The position numbers and the translations under genes are program-made. Shown piece after piece: positions 9,344 through 19,479 of a stretch of DNA of 64,000 nt (position 1 is its first letter; each line of letters opens with the position of its first letter). The stretch covers positions 310,001-374,000 of the forward strand of contig NZ_CP033325.1 of NCBI RefSeq assembly GCF_003710105.1. Direction: 5' to 3'. Under the pieces are notes generated by a model. The model did no database searches. It had not been told where the DNA came from and saw only the letters and a program-made list of their open reading frames with translations. The stretch comes from Georgenia faecalis. GTDB lineage: Bacteria; Actinomycetota; Actinomycetes; Actinomycetales; Actinomycetaceae.

Positions 9344-9934
9344 GTGAGCACCGAGTACCCCGAGGACGAGTTCGACATCGACGGCCGTCAGCGCACCCCC
9401 CAGGGCGTCCACCGCAGGGCGCGGTCGCGGCTGGCCGCGGTGCTGCCCTTCGTCGCGGTGCTCGTCATCGTCCCGCTCCTGGCGTGGGCCGCCGTCACGG
9501 CGCTGTCCCGCGACCCGGGCACCCCCGAGCCCGCGGCGGGGCCCACCCCCACCGCGACCGAGGCCCCGGCCGATCCCACGGCGACCCCGACCGGGACCGA
9601 GGCCCCGAGCGGGGAGCCGAGCGAGGAACCCACGGAGGAGCCCGCCGGCGACGTCGAGCGCGGGGTGTCGATCTCGGTCCTCAACGGCGCGGGGATCGGC
9701 GGCCTCGCCGCCGACGCCGCGGGCGAGCTCATCGACGACGGATTCACCAACGCCGTCGCGGCGGACTACACCGCCGGCAGCCCGGAGACGACGACGCTGT
9801 ACTACCGCAACGCCGAGCTGCGGGCGACGGCGGAGGCGATCGGTGAGCTCCTCGGCATCGACACCCTCGTCGAGGCGCCGAGCGCCACCCAGAACGTCGA
9901 GATCGCCATCGTCCTGCGCGCGGACTACGCATGA
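9344..9934 (+). CDS. Membrane-anchored LytR_C-domain protein
   Basis: A 196-residue protein with a basic cytoplasmic N-terminus, one membrane helix at about residues 31-53 (AAVLPFVAVLVIVPLLAWAA), an extended Pro/Thr/Glu-rich linker (about 55-105), and a C-terminal LytR_C domain beginning VSISVLNGAGIGGLA. LytR_C domains occur at the end of LytR-CpsA-Psr cell-wall ligases and as stand-alone anchored proteins; function is unclear. The GTG at 9344 has TAGCCT 6 nt upstream (leaderless pattern). Its stop overlaps the ATG of the FAD oxidoreductase (ATGA, 9931-9934), implying co-translation, though no functional link is known. Confidence 0.8.
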   Translation: MSTEYPEDEFDIDGRQRTPQGVHRRARSRLAAVLPFVAVLVIVPLLAWAAVTALSRDPGTPEPAAGPTPTATEAPADPTATPTGTEAPSGEPSEEPTEEPAGDVERGVSISVLNGAGIGGLAADAAGELIDDGFTNAVAADYTAGSPETTTLYYRNAELRATAEAIGELLGIDTLVEAPSATQNVEIAIVLRADYA

Positions 9935-11460
9935 CGCCCGCCCGGCGTGACGGTGCCCGCGGCGGGCTCGTCGTCGCGCCGGGCGCGCGCGAGGTGCAGG
10001 ACGTCGTCGTCGTGGGGTCGGGACCGAACGGCCTGGCCGCCGCGGTCACCATGGCGCGGGCCGGGCTGGACGTCCTGCTCCTCGAGGCGGAGGACACCCT
10101 CGGCGGCGGCGCGCGTACCCGTGACCTCGGGCTGGCCCCCGGGGTCGTCCACGACATCTGCTCGGCCGTCCACCCGATGGCGCTCGCCAGCCCGTTCCTG
10201 CGCGCCTTCGACCTCCCGGCCCGCGGGGTCGAGCTGCGGGTCCCGGAGGTCTCCTACGCCCAGCCGCTCGACGGCGGCCGGGCCGCGCTCGCGTACCGCG
10301 ACCTCGAGCGCACCGTCGACGCGCTGGGCGCGGACGGTCCCGCGTGGCGCTCACTCATGGCGCCGCTGGCCGCGGCGCCGGAGGTGGTCACGGCCCTCGC
10401 GCTCGGCGACAAGCGCTCCCTGCCGCGCGAGGTGCTGTCCGGCGAGGGGGTGCGTACCGCCGTGGCGTTCGGGCTGCGCGTCCTCGAGCAGGGCACGCCG
10501 GCGTGGGGCGCGCGCTTCCGGGGCGAGGAGGCCCCGGCGCTGCTCACCGGGGTGGCGAGCCACGCCATCACTCCCATGCCCAGCCTCGCCTCGGCCGGCG
10601 TCGCTCTCCTCCTCGGCTCCCTCGCGCACGGGCCCGGCTGGCCGCTCCCGGTCGGCGGCTCCCAGGCCATCGTCGACGCGCTCGTCGCCGACCTGCACGC
10701 GCACGGCGGGCAGACGCGGACCGGGACACGGGTGAGGAGCTGGCGCGAGCTGCCGCGGGCGCGGGCCTACCTCTTCGACACCACGCCGCGTGCCCTCGCC
10801 GCCATCTGGGGCGCACGGATGCCGTCGCGCGTGCGGGAGTCCTTCGCCCGGGCCCGGTACGGCAACGCCGCCGCCAAGGTCGACTTCGTGCTCTCCGGGC
10901 CGGTGCCGTGGGCGCACCCCGAGGTCGGCCGCGCCGGCACCGTCCACCTCGGCGGCACGCGCGCCCAGACGGCCGCCGCGGAGGCCGCCGTCAACGCCGG
11001 CCGGCACGCCGAGCACCCCGTCGTGCTGGTGAGCGACCCGACCCTCACCTCGCCCGAGCGCGCGGTCGGGGGGCTGCGGCCGCTGTGGACCTACGCGCAC
11101 GTGCCCGCCGGCTCCCCGCGGGACGTCACGGAGGACATCACCGCGGAGATCGAACGCTTCGCCCCGGGGTTCCGCGACGTCGTCGTCGCCTCCCGCTGCG
11201 TGCCCGCCGCGCGGATGAGCGAGGAGAACGCCAACTACGTCGGCGGGGACATCGCGGCGGGGGAGATCACCTTCTGGCGGATGTTCGCCCGGCCCCGCGC
11301 CGCGCTCGACCCGTTCGCCACCGGGATCCCCGGGGTGTACCTCAGCTCGTCGTCGGCGCCGCCCGGCCCGGGCGTGCACGGCCTCAGCGGCTGGTACGCC
11401 GCCGCGCGCGCCCTCCGTTCCCGGTTCGGGATCGACACCCTGCCCGACCTCGCCCCCTGA
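9931..11460 (+). CDS. FAD-dependent oxidoreductase, phytoene-desaturase-like
   Basis: A 509-residue flavoprotein. The N-terminal Rossmann motif VVVVGSGPNGLAAAVTMARAG (about residues 25-45), with the acidic strand end LLLEAED and GGGARTRDL, marks it as an NAD(P)/FAD amine-oxidase/phytoene-dehydrogenase-fold protein. The C-terminal FAD-contact region is GVYLSSSSAPPGPGVHGLSGW. The substrate is unknown; there is no carotenoid gene nearby. It is translationally coupled to the preceding LytR_C gene through a 4-bp overlap. Such two-gene pairing is worth noting but gives no clear function. The gene is complete and of usual length for the family. Confidence 0.8.
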   Translation: MTPARRDGARGGLVVAPGAREVQDVVVVGSGPNGLAAAVTMARAGLDVLLLEAEDTLGGGARTRDLGLAPGVVHDICSAVHPMALASPFLRAFDLPARGVELRVPEVSYAQPLDGGRAALAYRDLERTVDALGADGPAWRSLMAPLAAAPEVVTALALGDKRSLPREVLSGEGVRTAVAFGLRVLEQGTPAWGARFRGEEAPALLTGVASHAITPMPSLASAGVALLLGSLAHGPGWPLPVGGSQAIVDALVADLHAHGGQTRTGTRVRSWRELPRARAYLFDTTPRALAAIWGARMPSRVRESFARARYGNAAAKVDFVLSGPVPWAHPEVGRAGTVHLGGTRAQTAAAEAAVNAGRHAEHPVVLVSDPTLTSPERAVGGLRPLWTYAHVPAGSPRDVTEDITAEIERFAPGFRDVVVASRCVPAARMSEENANYVGGDIAAGEITFWRMFARPRAALDPFATGIPGVYLSSSSAPPGPGVHGLSGWYAAARALRSRFGIDTLPDLAP

Positions 11461-11572
11461 CCCACCGGGCTGGGGCCGCCCCGTCCTGACCGTCCCGTCC
11501 GACCGCCGCCTCGCCGGCCGCGACGGCCCGCCGCCAGGGAACGTCCGGGCCCGCCTGGGAGCGGGCTGGAAA

Positions 11573-11601
11573 TTGACTGTGAACGGCCTCACACCTAGTG
11601 T
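11573..11601 (+). promoter_or_regulatory. GH3 gene promoter with embedded Crp/GlxR-like site
   Basis: TTGACT (11573-11578), a 17-bp spacer and TAGTGT (11596-11601) form a promoter. Inside the spacer is TGTGA-N6-TCACA (11578-11593), the classic half-sites of Crp-family regulators such as actinobacterial GlxR. A protein bound between -35 and -10 would repress, suggesting carbon-source control of the beta-glucosidase. The element is seen; regulation is inferred. Confidence 0.65.
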
Positions 11602-11727
11602 TCGCGACACAGGTCCACAGCGTCGTGGGGTGTCTTGGGCCCGCGGCCGGCAGCGACCGCCGGTCCGGCCATTCTCCCGCCCGCCACCGGAGGCGGTCGG
11701 GGACGCATGTCCGTCGGAGGTTACCCC

Positions 11728-14700
11728 GTGTCCCCAGCCGTCCCCGTGCGCCGGAGCAGTCTCGCCGTCGCCGTGCTCGCCGTCGTGGCGCTCCTCGCCT
11801 CGATGTTCTCCGGGCTCCTCGCAGCCCCCGCCGGTGCCGCGGTGCGGCCCGGCGACCTCGCCGCCGCCCGGCCGGCGACGGCGTCCGCCTCACAGGTGAC
11901 GCCGGCCCCCAACAACACCGCGGACGACGACTGCCTCGGCGACGGCTGCCAGCCGGCCGCCGCCGTCGACGGCGACGACGCGACCCGGTGGGCCAGCGGC
12001 AACGGCCCGGACGCCGACGTCGAGCACACCGCCTGGCTGGCGGTGGACCTCGGCGCGCCGAGCACCGTGCGCCACATCGAGGTCCTCTGGGAGGCCGCGC
12101 ACGCCGTGCGGTACACCGTCGACATCTCGGCCGACGGCCAGGCGTGGACGACCGTGAGCACGCAGGACCGCCCCACCACCTCCCCCTCGCAGGGCGACCG
12201 CCGCGACGTCATCACGCTGGCGGAGCCGGTCCAGGCGACCCACGTCCGCATCACCGCGCTCGAGCGCCGCTCCGCGTGGTCCTGGGCGGGCGAGACCCCC
12301 CACTGGTTCGGCTACTCGGTCCGTTCCCTCGAGGTGTTCGCGGACGTCCCGGCCCCCGCGCCGGAGCAGCCCGAGGAGCCCGAGGTCCCCGAGGGCCCGG
12401 CCAACCCGGTCCCGGACACCGGCGAGGGCGCGAGCGAGGTCCTCCTCGACTTCGACGGCGACACCCTCCCGCAGCACCTCTTCGCGTGGGGCGACGGCCC
12501 GGCAAACACCCCCGGCCTCAGCCTCGTCGCTGACGCCGACCGTCCCGGCGCCGAGCCCGGCAACTCCGCGCTGCGGGCGCAGCTCGCGGCCCACACCAGC
12601 TGGGGCGGGTTCTCCTACGACCTGCCCGCCGCCCAGGACTGGAGCGACCACGGCGGGTTCGCCTTCTGGTTCCGCGGTGCGGGCAGCGGCGAGGAGCTGC
12701 AGTTCGAGGTGAAGTTCGGCGGCACGAGCGCCGGGTCGGCCGGCATGTACGAGGCCTTCTTCGTCGACGACTCCACCCAGTGGCAGCGCATCGCCGTGCC
12801 CTTCTCCGCCCTCGAGCTCAAGGGCTCCGGCGGCGCCGGCGAGGCGCCCGACACCTCGGTCGCGTGGGGCTTCGCCGTCACCCTCAACGACGCCCCGGCC
12901 ACCTACGACTACGCCTTCGACGACGTCGCCCTGTTCGAGCAGGTCGCCCTGCTCGAGGACTTCGAGGGCGACAGCCCCCTCACCGAGGCCGGCCCCACCG
13001 GGATCTACCCGTGGAACTACCAGGGCCAGAACCCCGAGCTCAGCGTCGCCGAGATCGCGGGCGGCAACCACGTCCTGCGCGGCGACTACGCCTCCGTCGG
13101 CGGGCGCGGCTACAACCACATCGTCGACGCGGCGCAGGACTGGTCCGGCTTCGAGGGCATCCGCTTCCTCTGGGACAGCGCCGGCGCGAGCGGCAACTCG
13201 CCGACGGCGCCCCCGACCTTCGCCATCGAGCTCAAGCTCGGCGGGGTCACCGCGGACAGCTCGGGCCTGTGGACCACGACGATCACCCCGCCCTCGGGCG
13301 GTGGGCTCCAGCAGGTCGTCATCCCCTTCTCCCAGCTCGTCTGGCGCGCCGACTACCAGCCGCCGGGCGCCGTCCCCAGCGACGAGCCGCCGCTCTACCA
13401 CGCGTGGGGCTACGCCGTCACGCTGCCCGTCGGCGTGTCGGGTTCCTTCTACGCCGACGACGTCGAGCTCTACGGCAGCGCCCGCACCACCACGGGCGTC
13501 GACGTGACGGCCACCCCGGTGGTCGCGGTCGACGGTGGCCAGACCGCCGAGGTCGTCTTCACCCTCACCACCCCGGACGGGGAGGCCCTCGTCGACGACG
13601 TCACGGTCGCCTACTCCACCGTCGGTGGGACCGCCGAGGCCGGCACGCACTACACGCCGCTGGACGGCGCGACGCTGACGTTCGCGGCGGGCACCGCGTC
13701 GGGGGCCACCCAGACCGTCCCGGTGACGACGCTCGCGGGCACGGAGGCGGGCGGCGACGTCGCCCGCACGATCGAGGGCACCGTCGAGGTCGAGGGGGCC
13801 GAGCTCGCGGGCGCGGCACCCGTGGTCGCCATCAACGCCTACGGGATGGCCTACCTCGACGACAGCCTGTCGGCCGAGGAGCGTGCCGCCGACCTCGTGG
13901 CCCGGATGGACCTCGCCGAGAAGGTCGGCCAGATGGCCCAGGCGGAGCGGGCCTCCATCGTCGGCGACCCCTCGCAGATCGCCGACCTCGCCCTCGGCTC
14001 GATCCTCTCCGGCGGTGGCTCCACGCCGACGCCGAACACCCCCGAGGCGTGGGCCGACATGATCGACGGCTTCCAGCGCTGGACCCGGGCGACGCCGCAC
14101 CAGATCCCGCTCATCTACGGCGTCGACGCCGTCCACGGGCACAACAACCTGCCCGACGCGACGATCTTCCCGCACAACATCGGTCTGGGTGCCGGCCGCG
14201 ACCCGGAGATCGCCCGTCAGGCCGCCGAGGCGACGGCCACGGAGGTCCGGGCCACCGGCGTCCCGTGGACGTTCGCCCCGTGCCTGTGCGTCACCCGCGA
14301 CGAGCGGTGGGGCCGCAGCTACGAGTCCTTCGGTGAGGACCCGGGCCTGGTGTCGTCGATGACCACCGTCGTCGACGGCCTGCAGGGCACGGACGCGGAC
14401 ATGACCGCGCCGAACGAGGTGCTCGCCACCATCAAGCACTGGGTCGGCGACGGCGCCACGAGCTACGTCCCCAGCCCCGGCAACGGGTACAAGATCGACC
14501 AGGGCGTCGCCGAGATCACCGAAGCCGAGCTGCGCGAGATCCACATCGCGCCGTACATCCCGGCGATCGAGCGCGGGGCAGGATCGGTCATGCCGTCCTA
14601 CTCGAGCGTCGACTTCCCCGACGACGACGAGGGGCCGATCAAGATGCACGGCCACGACTACCTCAACAACGAGGTGCTCCGTGGCGAGCTCGGCTTCGAC

Positions 14701-16560
14701 GGCTTCACCATCAGCGACTACAACGGCATCGACCAGCTGCCCGGCTCCTACGCCGACCAGGTGCGCGAGTCGGTCAACGCCAGCGTCGACATGGCGATGG
14801 AGCCCGGGGACTACGCCGCGTTCATCTCCACGCTCACCGACGAGGTCGAGGCCGAGCGCGTGACGGCCGAGCGCATCGACGAGGCCGTGACGCGGATCCT
14901 CGAGGCCAAGTTCCGCCTCGGGCTCTTCGAGGACCCCTACGCCGACCGGACGAACATCGACACCGTCGGCTCCGCGGAGCACCGGGCGGTCGCCCGCGAG
15001 GCGGCCGCGAAGTCCCAGGTGCTCCTCGCCAACGACGGCCTCCTCCCGCTCGCCCCCGAGGGGTCGATCTACGTCGCCGGCAGCAACGCCGACGACGTCG
15101 GCAACCAGGCCGGCGGCTGGACCGTCTCGTGGCAGGGCATGTCCGGGGACATCCTCGCCGGCGCCACGTCGATCCTCGACGGCATCACGGAGGTCGCCCC
15201 CGAGGCGGCCGTGACGTTCAGCGAGGACGCCTCGGCCCCCACGGCCGGGCACGACGTCGGCATCGTCGTCGTCGGCGAGACGCCGTACGCCGAGGGGCAG
15301 GGCGACGTCGGCGTCGGCGGGAACGACCTCGAGCTCAGCGCCGCGGACCGCGCCGCCGTGGAGAACGTCTGCGCCGCGATGGAGTGCGTCGTTCTCGTCG
15401 TCTCCGGCCGGCCGCAGATCGTCACCGACCTCGTCGACGACGTCGACGCCCTCGTCGCCTCCTGGCTGCCCGGCAGCGAGGGCGGCGGCGTGGCCGACGT
15501 CCTGTTCGGCGAGCGGCCCTTCACCGGCCGCCTGCCGGTGAGCTGGCCGACCGCCGCGGACGCCGTCCCGGTCAACGTCGGGGACGAGGACTACGCCCCC
15601 CTCTACGGGTTCGGGTGGGGCCTGCGCACCGACTCCCCGCAGGAGCGGCTCGTCAGCCTGCTCGAGAGCATGCCGGTCGACCACCCGGCGGCCTCCGCCG
15701 TCGCCGCGCTCGCCCTGGCACCGGTGTGGGCCGAGGACGGGACGCCCACCGGCGACCCGGCGCTCGCCTTCGACCTCCTGCTCACGGCGGCCGAGGACCT
15801 CACCGGGACCGACGACGCCACCCGGGCCATGGCCGACACGCTGGTGTCGCTGGCCCGTGACCTCGCCCAGGTGGCGATGGCGGGCGGCGACGGCGTGCCG
15901 GCGGACGCGGTGGACATCGCCGCCGACGCCGAGCACGAGCTCCACGCCGGCAACCCCGACACCGCGGTGGTCCTGCTCGCGAGCATCCTCGGGCTCAGCC
16001 CGACGGCGCTCGACGTGCCGGCCGCGCCCACGGACGTCGTCGCCGTTGCCGGTGACGGCCAGGTGACGCTCAGCTGGACCGCGCCGACCGACGATGGCGG
16101 CTCCGAGATCCTCGGGTACGCGGTCGTCCCGTGGGTCGACGGGGTCGCGCAGGCCCCGGTGCTCAGTGAGGGCCCGGCGACCGAGCTGGTCGTCCCGGGC
16201 CTGGAGAACGGCACGACGTACCGGTTCACGGTCGCCGCGGTGAACCTCCTGGGCATCGGCGCGGAGTCGGAGCCGTCCGAGGCCGTGACGCCGCAGGGCG
16301 ACGGTGCGCCGACCGACCCGCCGGGCGAGCCGACGGACCCGCCGGGCGGCGAGCCCACCGACCCGCCGGGCGAGCCGACGGACCCGCCGTCGGGGCCGGG
16401 GGCGACGCCGCCGGGTAACCCGGGTGCGCCGGGTGCGCCGGGCGGGCCGGGGGGCGACCTGCCGGCGACCGGTGCCACGGGTGGTGCGCTGCTCGCGCTC
16501 CTCGCCGCCGGGCTCCTCGGCGCGGGGCTGCTCGCCCGGAGGCGGGCGACCTCCCGCTGA
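11728..16560 (+). CDS. Secreted, cell-wall-anchored multidomain GH3 beta-glucosidase
   Basis: A 1610-residue exported enzyme predicted to release glucose or xylose from the end of beta-glycans at the cell surface. Order: signal peptide (1-38), discoidin F5/8C (about 47-206), two CBM11-like beta-sandwiches (236-406, 409-584), a Calx-beta-like segment (591-703), GH3 N-terminal barrel (708-1075, with GVDAVHGHNN and nucleophile Asp997 in TISDYNG), GH3 C-terminal domain (1088-1305), an unassigned helical segment, FN3 (1432-1523), a Pro/Gly linker, and the sorting signal LPATG (1578-1582), membrane helix and RRR tail. GTG 11728 is chosen over the upstream ATG 11707 because CGGAGG lies 7 nt before it and the signal peptide then begins correctly. 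It is transcribed alone, from the promoter at 11573. Confidence 0.9.
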   Translation: MSPAVPVRRSSLAVAVLAVVALLASMFSGLLAAPAGAAVRPGDLAAARPATASASQVTPAPNNTADDDCLGDGCQPAAAVDGDDATRWASGNGPDADVEHTAWLAVDLGAPSTVRHIEVLWEAAHAVRYTVDISADGQAWTTVSTQDRPTTSPSQGDRRDVITLAEPVQATHVRITALERRSAWSWAGETPHWFGYSVRSLEVFADVPAPAPEQPEEPEVPEGPANPVPDTGEGASEVLLDFDGDTLPQHLFAWGDGPANTPGLSLVADADRPGAEPGNSALRAQLAAHTSWGGFSYDLPAAQDWSDHGGFAFWFRGAGSGEELQFEVKFGGTSAGSAGMYEAFFVDDSTQWQRIAVPFSALELKGSGGAGEAPDTSVAWGFAVTLNDAPATYDYAFDDVALFEQVALLEDFEGDSPLTEAGPTGIYPWNYQGQNPELSVAEIAGGNHVLRGDYASVGGRGYNHIVDAAQDWSGFEGIRFLWDSAGASGNSPTAPPTFAIELKLGGVTADSSGLWTTTITPPSGGGLQQVVIPFSQLVWRADYQPPGAVPSDEPPLYHAWGYAVTLPVGVSGSFYADDVELYGSARTTTGVDVTATPVVAVDGGQTAEVVFTLTTPDGEALVDDVTVAYSTVGGTAEAGTHYTPLDGATLTFAAGTASGATQTVPVTTLAGTEAGGDVARTIEGTVEVEGAELAGAAPVVAINAYGMAYLDDSLSAEERAADLVARMDLAEKVGQMAQAERASIVGDPSQIADLALGSILSGGGSTPTPNTPEAWADMIDGFQRWTRATPHQIPLIYGVDAVHGHNNLPDATIFPHNIGLGAGRDPEIARQAAEATATEVRATGVPWTFAPCLCVTRDERWGRSYESFGEDPGLVSSMTTVVDGLQGTDADMTAPNEVLATIKHWVGDGATSYVPSPGNGYKIDQGVAEITEAELREIHIAPYIPAIERGAGSVMPSYSSVDFPDDDEGPIKMHGHDYLNNEVLRGELGFDGFTISDYNGIDQLPGSYADQVRESVNASVDMAMEPGDYAAFISTLTDEVEAERVTAERIDEAVTRILEAKFRLGLFEDPYADRTNIDTVGSAEHRAVAREAAAKSQVLLANDGLLPLAPEGSIYVAGSNADDVGNQAGGWTVSWQGMSGDILAGATSILDGITEVAPEAAVTFSEDASAPTAGHDVGIVVVGETPYAEGQGDVGVGGNDLELSAADRAAVENVCAAMECVVLVVSGRPQIVTDLVDDVDALVASWLPGSEGGGVADVLFGERPFTGRLPVSWPTAADAVPVNVGDEDYAPLYGFGWGLRTDSPQERLVSLLESMPVDHPAASAVAALALAPVWAEDGTPTGDPALAFDLLLTAAEDLTGTDDATRAMADTLVSLARDLAQVAMAGGDGVPADAVDIAADAEHELHAGNPDTAVVLLASILGLSPTALDVPAAPTDVVAVAGDGQVTLSWTAPTDDGGSEILGYAVVPWVDGVAQAPVLSEGPATELVVPGLENGTTYRFTVAAVNLLGIGAESEPSEAVTPQGDGAPTDPPGEPTDPPGGEPTDPPGEPTDPPSGPGATPPGNPGAPGAPGGPGGDLPATGATGGALLALLAAGLLGAGLLARRRATSR

Positions 16561-16606
16561 GCCGGGCCGGGACGCGCCCCGCGGGCGCTCCTGGGGCTGG
16601 ACCATG

Positions 16607-16648
16607 ACGACGCCGGGCGGCGGGGGAGGCCCCGCCGCCCGGCGTCGT
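16607..16648 (+). terminator. Strong hairpin after the GH3 gene
   Basis: A perfect 19-bp stem: 16607-16625 pairs with 16630-16648 around a 4-nt loop. It is 46 bp after the GH3 stop and very GC-rich, without a T-run. Confidence 0.75.
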
Positions 16649-16741
16649 TCGCGTCCCGGGGTCCGGTCGCTCGCGGCCGCGGTACCCCGTGCGGCCTCGC
16701 GCCGGAGGTCGTCGTGGAGGTCCCGCCGCGCCCCTCGCGGC

Positions 16742-16768
16742 CTTGCACTCGGCACCCGAGAGTGCCAA
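16742..16768 (+). promoter_or_regulatory. CIRCE operator 1
   Basis: CTTGCACTC, a 9-bp spacer, then GAGTGCCAA. This fits the HrcA-binding CIRCE element (TTAGCACTC-N9-GAGTGCTAA) with small deviations in the outer bases. It is the distal of two copies before groEL. Confidence 0.85.
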
Positions 16769-16776
16769 TATCGGAG

Positions 16777-16803
16777 TTAGCACTCTCGGTCTGAGAGTGA
16801 CAA
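16777..16803 (+). promoter_or_regulatory. CIRCE operator 2
   Basis: TTAGCACTC, a 9-bp spacer, then GAGTGACAA: the left arm is exact consensus and the right arm has one mismatch. It is 9 bp downstream of CIRCE 1 and 115 bp before groEL. HrcA bound here represses groEL until heat shock. Confidence 0.92.
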
Positions 16804-16848
16804 GAAGTACGAGCCAGTCAGTGAGGCTCGGGTACCGGCGGGACGTGA

Positions 16849-18546
<1,698 letters not shown>

Positions 18547-18574
18547 CCCAGCCTCACCCGCACGTCTGACCCGA

Positions 18575-18612
18575 CCGAAGGGCGGTACCCCACCAGGGGT
18601 GCCGCCCTTCGG
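18575..18612 (+). terminator. groEL terminator
   Basis: A 17-bp stem, CCGAAGGGCGGTACCCC with a near-perfect complement (one G-T wobble) around a 4-nt loop, 28 bp after the groEL stop. It can also serve the converging ykoC end. Confidence 0.85.
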
Positions 18613-18651
18613 CGTCCCCGGTGTCCCCGGCGCGGCCTGGCGCGCGGCACG

Positions 18652-19479
18652 TCAGCCGAAGACCCCGAGGGCCTCCCACCCGACGAGCCATCCCGCGCGC
18701 CAGGCCACGACGATGACGGCGCCGACGACGCCAAGGGTCCCCACCGCGAAGAGCGCGTCGCGGTGATCGAGCGGGACGGGTCGGAAGACGGTGCGTCCGC
18801 CCGCGCCGAGCCCTCGCGTCTCGAGCGCGATCGACATGCGTTCGCCCCGCCGCAGGGTGGTGACGAGCGTCGTGAAGGCGGCCCGCCGCAGCGCGCGCAC
18901 CGAGCGGGGCAGCCGGCGCGCCCCGCCCGCGCGGTGCGGCTCGCGCGCCGCCTGCGCCAGGCGGATCGTCTGCCACTGCTCCGGCAGCTGCTCGAGCAGG
19001 CGGTAGCCGGCGAGGACGGCGTACGTCAGCTGGGGACTCAGTCGCACGTGCTGGTGCAGGCTCGCCATGAGGCGGGCGCCGTCCGTGCTGAGCACGAACG
19101 CGACCGAGAGCGTGCCGACGAGGAGAGTCCGGACGGCGAGAGAGCTACCGACGCTCATGCCTTCAGCGCTGACGTCGAACGGCCCGACCCACGCGATGGG
19201 CGTCCCCGGCCGGGTCACGGCGTTGACCAGGAACAGGCTCAGGGCGAAGAACCCGAACGGCAGCTGGGCCAGGACGACCGTGCGCCAGGGCACCTTGCCC
19301 GCGTACCGCACGGCGGGCAGTGCGGCGAGGTAGAGGACGGTGGGCGTCCAGGGGTCGAAGATCCCCATGAGCAGCGCCGAGATCACGAGCAGCACACCGA
19401 ACTTCACGCTGGGGTTGCGCCGGTGCAGGTAGGAGTCGACGGCCAGCGGCCGACCGAACACCGGGATCAGCTCGTTCAC
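18652..19479 (-). CDS. ykoC: ECF transporter T component (YkoC-like)
   Basis: The transmembrane coupling subunit (EcfT, 275 residues) of an energy-coupling-factor importer. It begins with RRNPSVKFGVLLVISALLMG, has about five hydrophobic helices, and carries the long cytoplasmic helix pair ending ALETRGLGAGG, where EcfT proteins dock on the ATPases. The GTG at 19479 overlaps the stop of the ATPase gene (GTGA). It is the last gene of a ykoFEDC-type operon under a TPP riboswitch, so the substrate is probably thiamine or its pyrimidine precursor HMP. The gene is complete. Confidence 0.88.
   Translation of the reverse strand: MNELIPVFGRPLAVDSYLHRRNPSVKFGVLLVISALLMGIFDPWTPTVLYLAALPAVRYAGKVPWRTVVLAQLPFGFFALSLFLVNAVTRPGTPIAWVGPFDVSAEGMSVGSSLAVRTLLVGTLSVAFVLSTDGARLMASLHQHVRLSPQLTYAVLAGYRLLEQLPEQWQTIRLAQAAREPHRAGGARRLPRSVRALRRAAFTTLVTTLRRGERMSIALETRGLGAGGRTVFRPVPLDHRDALFAVGTLGVVGAVIVVAWRAGWLVGWEALGVFG

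Noticed and set aside
11890-16755. A 1621-codon minus-strand frame
   Set aside because: Shadow of the GH3 gene, which has clear domains, signal peptide and ribosome site.
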